Shown in pieces: positions 5,587-8,058 of a DNA stretch of 8,058 nucleotides. The stretch covers positions 1-8,058 of the forward strand of contig JACCYY010000025.1 of NCBI GenBank assembly GCA_013696235.1, read 5' to 3'. The stretch's first letter is position 1. The number at the start of each line of letters is the position of its first letter. The notes under the pieces are model-generated. The model ran no database searches. It was not told the origin of the DNA and worked only from the letters and a program-made list of their open reading frames with translations. The position numbers and the translations under genes were made by a program. Source of the DNA: Sporichthyaceae bacterium. GTDB taxonomy: Bacteria > Actinomycetota > Actinomycetes > JACCYY01.

Positions 5587-6752
5587 CCACGAAGACGACC
5601 GGCACCGTGCTCGACGTCGACTCGCTGCTGGCCGATCGCAACGTGCGCACGATCCTGTGCTGCGGGAGCGGCGGGGTCGGCAAGACCACGACAGCCGCCG
5701 CGATCGGCCTGCGCGCCGCAGAGCAGGGCCGTACCGTGGTGGTGATCACGATCGACCCAGCGCGAAGGTTGGCCCAGGCCCTCGATCTCGACCGGCTCGG
5801 CAACACCCCGCTCGAGGTGACCGGGACCGACACCTCTGCCGGCGGTCGGCTCGACGCGATGATGCTGGACATGAAGCGCACGTTCGACGACCTCGTCCTG
5901 TCCCACACGGACACCGAGCGCGCCGAGCAGATCTTCTCCAACCCGTTCTACCAGTCGCTGTCCTCGTCCTTCGCCGGCACGCAGGAGTACATGGCGATGG
6001 AGAAGCTCGGTCAGCTCCACCAGGCGGCCCGGTGGGACCTGGTGGTCGTCGACACCCCGCCCAGCCGGTCGGCGCTGGACTTCTTGGACGCTCCGACGCG
6101 GCTCGGGTCGTTCCTGGACGGCAGGTTCATCCGGTTGCTCACCGCGCCGACCAGGGCGGGCGGCCGGGCGTACGTCCGGATGTTGAGTGCTGGCATGTCG
6201 ATGCTGACCTCGACCGTGTCGAAGCTGCTCGGGGCGGCGCTGCTCCGCGACGTCCAGACATTCCTCGCGGCGTTCGAGTCGATGTTCGGCGGTTTCCGCG
6301 AGCGCGCAGAACAGACGTACTCGGCTCTCAAGGACGGCCAGACCTCGTTCCTCGTGGTGGCGACGCCGGAGCGAGACGCGCTGCGCGAGGCATCGTTCTT
6401 CGTCGACCGGCTCGAGACCGACCAGATGCCGCTGTCCGGGCTGGTGCTGAATCGGGTGCACCCGCATCGCGGCGGTTCACTCGGGCCCGAGCGCGCGCTC
6501 GAGCTCGCGGACGAGCTCTGGCCGGAGGGCCGCCGCCGCGAGGGTGTCGAGGTGGCGCCTCGCGAGATGACCGCCAATCTCCTGCGGCTGCACGCAGCCA
6601 ACCGCGAGCGCTCCCTCCACGAGGAACGCCAGACCAGCCGGTTCACCGCTGAGCATCCCGACGTTCCGGTCGCGGTCGCGGTCGCGCAAGCCGGGGACGT
6701 CCACGACCTCGACGGGCTCCGCTCGCTCGGCGCAAGCCTCGCCGGCGGCTGA
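5583..6752 (+). CDS. bagB: Get3/ArsA-like ATPase, subunit B (Rv3680-type)
   Basis: This is a 389-residue partner ATPase. Its P-loop is CCGSGGVGKTTT (residues 26-37): the signature Lys of KGGxGKT is Ser29 here. Unlike subunit A it keeps switch I DPA (Asp58-Pro59-Ala60), and its switch II is DTPPSRSALDFL (157-168). After switch II comes a long helical insert, about 170-245, rich in Leu and Met (RMLSAGMSMLTSTVSKLLG, then LLRDVQTFLAAFESMFGGF). This is where Get3 carries the helices that hold tail-anchored proteins. Asn290 in LVLNRV is the likely adenine contact. Only two cysteines (26 and 27) are present, next to the P-loop, and there is no CxxC. The start ATG overlaps the bagA stop, so the two are translationally coupled. 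The C-terminus (VPVAVAVAQAGDVHDLDGL) is typical of Rv3680-type proteins. It is most likely a heterodimer partner of BagA; client proteins are unknown. Confidence 0.93.
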   Translation: MTTKTTGTVLDVDSLLADRNVRTILCCGSGGVGKTTTAAAIGLRAAEQGRTVVVITIDPARRLAQALDLDRLGNTPLEVTGTDTSAGGRLDAMMLDMKRTFDDLVLSHTDTERAEQIFSNPFYQSLSSSFAGTQEYMAMEKLGQLHQAARWDLVVVDTPPSRSALDFLDAPTRLGSFLDGRFIRLLTAPTRAGGRAYVRMLSAGMSMLTSTVSKLLGAALLRDVQTFLAAFESMFGGFRERAEQTYSALKDGQTSFLVVATPERDALREASFFVDRLETDQMPLSGLVLNRVHPHRGGSLGPERALELADELWPEGRRREGVEVAPREMTANLLRLHAANRERSLHEERQTSRFTAEHPDVPVAVAVAQAGDVHDLDGLRSLGASLAGG

Positions 6753-6770
6753 TCCCCTCAGGCAGCCGGC
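6741..6770. terminator. GC-rich hairpin between convergent bagB and whiB4
   Basis: The arms GCCGGC (6741-6746) and GCCGGC (6765-6770) pair over 6 bases. A 4-base top stem (CTGA 6749-6752 with TCAG 6758-6761) and a TCCCC loop complete the hairpin, with a small internal loop between the stems. The left arm includes the bagB stop codon, and the structure fills the 24-base gap to the whiB4 stop. No U-tract follows on either strand, so it would be a U-less or factor-assisted terminator acting in both directions. Confidence 0.45.
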
Positions 6771-6776
6771 GACGGA

Positions 6777-7094
6777 TCAGCCAGCCCGGACCGCGAGGTC
6801 AGCCGCGACTGGACCGGTCATCGTGACGTGCTCCGCCCGAGCGGTCTCGAGCAGCACCCGCCACGAGACGACGGTCGGGCGGCGCCGCAGCAACGCGCGC
6901 CGCTCTCGTTCGGTCAATCCGCCCCAGACGCCGAACTCGATCCGACCGTCCAGCGCCTCGGCCAGGCACTCGGTGCGGACCGGGCAGCCGTGGCAGACCT
7001 TCTTCGCCTCGTGCTGCGCCGCCCCCTGGACAAAGAGCGCGTCTGGATCCGAGGAACGGCAATGGGCTCGCTCACCCCACGCCTCATCCCACAT
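6777..7094 (-). CDS. whiB4: WhiB-family iron-sulfur transcriptional regulator (WhiB4-type)
   Basis: This 105-residue WhiB protein has the four cysteines that hold a [4Fe-4S] cluster: Cys12, then Cys34, Cys37 and Cys43 in the pattern C-x2-C-x5-C. The turn motif GVWGG is at 55-59, followed by the basic segment TERERRALLRRRP, which contributes to DNA binding. The block DPDALFVQGAAQHEAKKVC and the ending PTVVSW match, from memory, M. tuberculosis WhiB4, an oxygen- and redox-responsive regulator. The position between the Get3-like pair and ponA2 is also the same. The ATG at 7094 is supported by GGGGGAG 5 bases upstream, unlike the leaderless neighbours. The N-terminus is about 25 residues shorter than in the mycobacterial protein. 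It is convergent with bagB and divergent from ponA2. Confidence 0.95.
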   Translation of the reverse strand: MWDEAWGERAHCRSSDPDALFVQGAAQHEAKKVCHGCPVRTECLAEALDGRIEFGVWGGLTERERRALLRRRPTVVSWRVLLETARAEHVTMTGPVAADLAVRAG

Positions 7095-7099
7095 CGACG

Positions 7100-7106
7100 C
7101 TCCCCC
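7100..7106 (-). promoter_or_regulatory. Ribosome binding site of whiB4
   Basis: GGGGGAG on the minus strand lies 5 bases before the whiB4 ATG. It supports this start and shows that whiB4 has a leadered mRNA, in contrast to the apparently leaderless ponA2 and bagA. Confidence 0.65.
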
Positions 7107-7150
7107 CGCATTCGGTCCACGACGGGCACGCGGCCATCTGCGCGCACACT

Positions 7151-7166
7151 CGTCGCTCCGGCGACG
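7151..7166. repeat. Inverted repeat upstream of whiB4
   Basis: CGTCGC-TCCG-GCGACG is a perfect 6-base stem with a 4-base loop. It lies 57-72 bases upstream of the whiB4 start and touches the possible TAGCGT -10 box. It could be an operator or a leader hairpin. Confidence 0.4.
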
Positions 7167-7225
7167 CTACGGGTGTCAGCCAACAGGACGCGAGATGCCG
7201 AGCGGGTGGGATCTGCTCCGCCAAA

Positions 7226-7237
7226 CGGACTAGTCCG
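7226..7237. repeat. Perfect 12-base palindrome CGGACTAGTCCG
   Basis: This uninterrupted 12-base palindrome lies 95-106 bases before the ponA2 start and about 132-143 bases before the whiB4 start. It has an AT-containing ACTAGT core in very GC-rich surroundings. It may be a binding site for a dimeric regulator. Confidence 0.4.
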
Positions 7238-7285
7238 ACCTGCGGTCCTTGGCGCACCTCCGGGTGGATCGGCCCGCCTGAGCGT

Positions 7286-7311
7286 GGCGTGAGTTCGCCC
7301 GCGTTCACGCC
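7286..7311. promoter_or_regulatory. Inverted repeat over the ponA2 promoter, possible operator
   Basis: GGCGTGA (7286-7292) and TCACGCC (7305-7311) are perfect 7-base inverted half-sites separated by 12 bases. If one base is bulged the match extends to GTGGCGTGA and TCACGCCCAC. The site spans about -46 to -21 relative to the predicted ponA2 transcription start, covering the -35 region. Half-site centres are 19 bases apart, close to two helical turns. Confidence 0.4.
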
Positions 7312-7318
7312 CACGTCG

Positions 7319-7324
7319 TACCCT
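7319..7324 (+). promoter_or_regulatory. Predicted -10 box of ponA2 (leaderless start)
   Basis: TACCCT fits TANNNT and is followed by 7 bases (GATCGGC) and the ponA2 ATG, the same geometry as at bagA. No Shine-Dalgarno sequence precedes the ATG. Confidence 0.55.
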
Positions 7325-7331
7325 GATCGGC

Positions 7332-8058
7332 ATGCCGGCTCCTCGACCTGTGCGCTTCCTCGGATCCGTCGCCGCGTGGTTCGGCCACGCGGGGACGTTC
7401 ATCCTGGTGAGCCTTCTCGCCGGTGGCCTCTTCGCCGGGCTGCTCATCCCGTTCGCGGCCGGCATCGGCATCGCCGCGCGTGACGGCGCCGAGTCCTTCC
7501 AGAACACCGAGGTCGACCCGCTCGTGGTCGGCGAGCTGCCGGGCCGGACGGTCATGGTTGCCGGTGACGGGTCACCGATCACCACGTTCTACCGGGAGAA
7601 TCGCCAGGAGCTCACGCTCGCCCAGATCTCGCCCCAGCTGCAGCAGGCTCTGCTCGCGATCGAGGACCGCCGCTTCTACGAGCACGGCCCCGTCGACCTC
7701 CGCGGTGTCCTTCGAGCGCTGGTGGCCAACCTCCAGGCCGGCGAGGTCGAGGAGGGCGCCTCCACCCTCACCATGCAGTACGCCCGGAACCTTCTCGTGC
7801 GGGAAGCCGGTGACGACCAGGTCCAGCTGGCTGCGGCACTGGCGGCTACGCCCGAGCGCAAGATCGCCGAGATCAAGTACGCGATCGCCCTCGAGGAGCA
7901 GTACAGCAAGGACCAGATCCTCGAGGGCTATCTCAACACGGTGTTCTTCGGCAACCGCTCGTACGGGATCGAGGTCGCCGCCCGCAACTACTTCAGCGTC
8001 AACGCGAGCGCGCTCTCCCTGCCGCAGGCGGCGACCCTGGCCGGGCTCGTGCAGGACC
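7332..8058 (+). CDS. ponA2: Bifunctional penicillin-binding protein, PonA2-type, N-terminal part (3' truncated by window)
   Basis: The visible 242 residues are the N-terminus and most of the glycosyltransferase (GT51) domain of a class A penicillin-binding protein, which polymerises lipid II and cross-links peptidoglycan. A short basic cytoplasmic tail (MPAPRPVRFLGS) leads to a membrane anchor at about 21-49. The GT51 motifs appear in order: EDRRFYEHGPVD (111-122) with catalytic Glu111; GASTLTMQYARN (142-153); RKIAEIKYAIALE (176-188); ILEGYLNTVFFGNRSYGIEVAARNYF (196-221, with Tyr200, Asn202, Gly207 and Gly212); and LSLPQAATLAGL (228-239), with Gln where many homologues have Glu. The transpeptidase domain lies beyond the window edge. 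The ATG at 7332 is supported by the TACCCT box 7 bases upstream and by the anchor beginning shortly after. The neighbour whiB4 is the same as in M. tuberculosis. Confidence 0.93.
   Translation, partial: MPAPRPVRFLGSVAAWFGHAGTFILVSLLAGGLFAGLLIPFAAGIGIAARDGAESFQNTEVDPLVVGELPGRTVMVAGDGSPITTFYRENRQELTLAQISPQLQQALLAIEDRRFYEHGPVDLRGVLRALVANLQAGEVEEGASTLTMQYARNLLVREAGDDQVQLAAALAATPERKIAEIKYAIALEEQYSKDQILEGYLNTVFFGNRSYGIEVAARNYFSVNASALSLPQAATLAGLVQD

Larger units (their letters stand above)
7095..7331. other. Divergent intergenic region whiB4 / ponA2
   Basis: These 237 bases hold the control regions of both neighbours and no supported gene. They contain the whiB4 ribosome binding site, three inverted repeats (7151-7166, 7226-7237, 7286-7311) and the predicted ponA2 -10 box. 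For whiB4, a TAGCGT on the minus strand at 7164-7169 could be a -10 box, giving an untranslated leader of roughly 60 bases, but no matching -35 is seen. Confidence 0.7.

Noticed and set aside
6668..6685. Three tandem GGTCGC units
   Set aside because: They encode part of the Val-Ala run in the BagB C-terminus. This is a coding coincidence and too short to be a meaningful repeat.
4570..6752. Arsenite efflux ATPase (ArsA) function
   Set aside because: BagA has no cysteine and BagB has only Cys26-Cys27 beside the P-loop, so there is no metalloid site. No arsB or arsR is nearby.
7164..7183. TTGGCT...TAGCGT as a -35/-10 pair for whiB4 on the minus strand
   Set aside because: The two elements are only 8 bases apart, too close for a sigma-70-type promoter. 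Only the -10-like box is kept as a weak candidate.
6823..7292. Plus-strand open frames across whiB4 and its upstream region
   Set aside because: They are antisense to a whiB4 gene with all four cysteines and GVWGG. The products have no recognisable domain.

Overview
The window is GC-rich DNA packed with genes from an actinomycete. The evidence is a WhiB-family gene, a mycobacterial-type Crp, paired Get3/ArsA-like ATPases, start codons preceded by TANNNT boxes with no ribosome binding site, and very GC-rich third codon positions. The gene order crp / MBL-fold hydrolase / RidA-like / DUF4177 <-> ATPase A - ATPase B / whiB4 <-> ponA2 matches, as I remember it, the Mycobacterium tuberculosis block Rv3676 to Rv3682. 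The extra genes here (zinc metalloprotease, DUF6457, MobA-like, NUDIX) suggest a non-mycobacterial actinomycete. I cannot name the genus.

Layout. (1) 1-470: the 3' part of a crp gene on the plus strand. (2) 480-4503: a seven-gene minus-strand operon, read from right to left: DUF4177 small protein, RidA-like, NUDIX, MBL-fold hydrolase, MobA-like nucleotidyltransferase, DUF6457, HExxH metalloprotease. Four of its six junctions are 4-base stop/start overlaps; the other two gaps are 27 and 5 bases. (3) 4504-4569: a 66-base divergent promoter region. (4) 4570-6752: two plus-strand ATPase genes with an ATGA overlap, here called bagA and bagB after the mycobacterial Get3-like pair. (5) 6741-6770: a hairpin at the convergent end of bagB and whiB4. 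(6) 6777-7094: whiB4 on the minus strand. (7) 7095-7331: a 237-base divergent intergenic region with several inverted repeats. (8) 7332-8058: the 5' part of a ponA2-type bifunctional penicillin-binding protein. No stretch of more than 300 bases lacks a gene. I see no mobile element, CRISPR array, tRNA or rRNA.

How the genes may work together. Crp (cAMP), WhiB4 (Fe-S redox sensor) and PonA2 (cell wall) are linked to stress physiology in mycobacteria. RidA, NUDIX and MBL hydrolases suggest metabolite clean-up, and MobA/DUF6457 suggests molybdenum cofactor maturation. The most notable feature is the ATPase pair. The two subunits have lost different, complementary active-site residues. Only BagB keeps a long Met/Leu-rich insert where Get3 binds its clients. 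This points to an obligate, asymmetric Get3-like heterodimer. Three of the transcription units (DUF4177 operon, bagAB, ponA2) also share the same apparent leaderless promoter layout.
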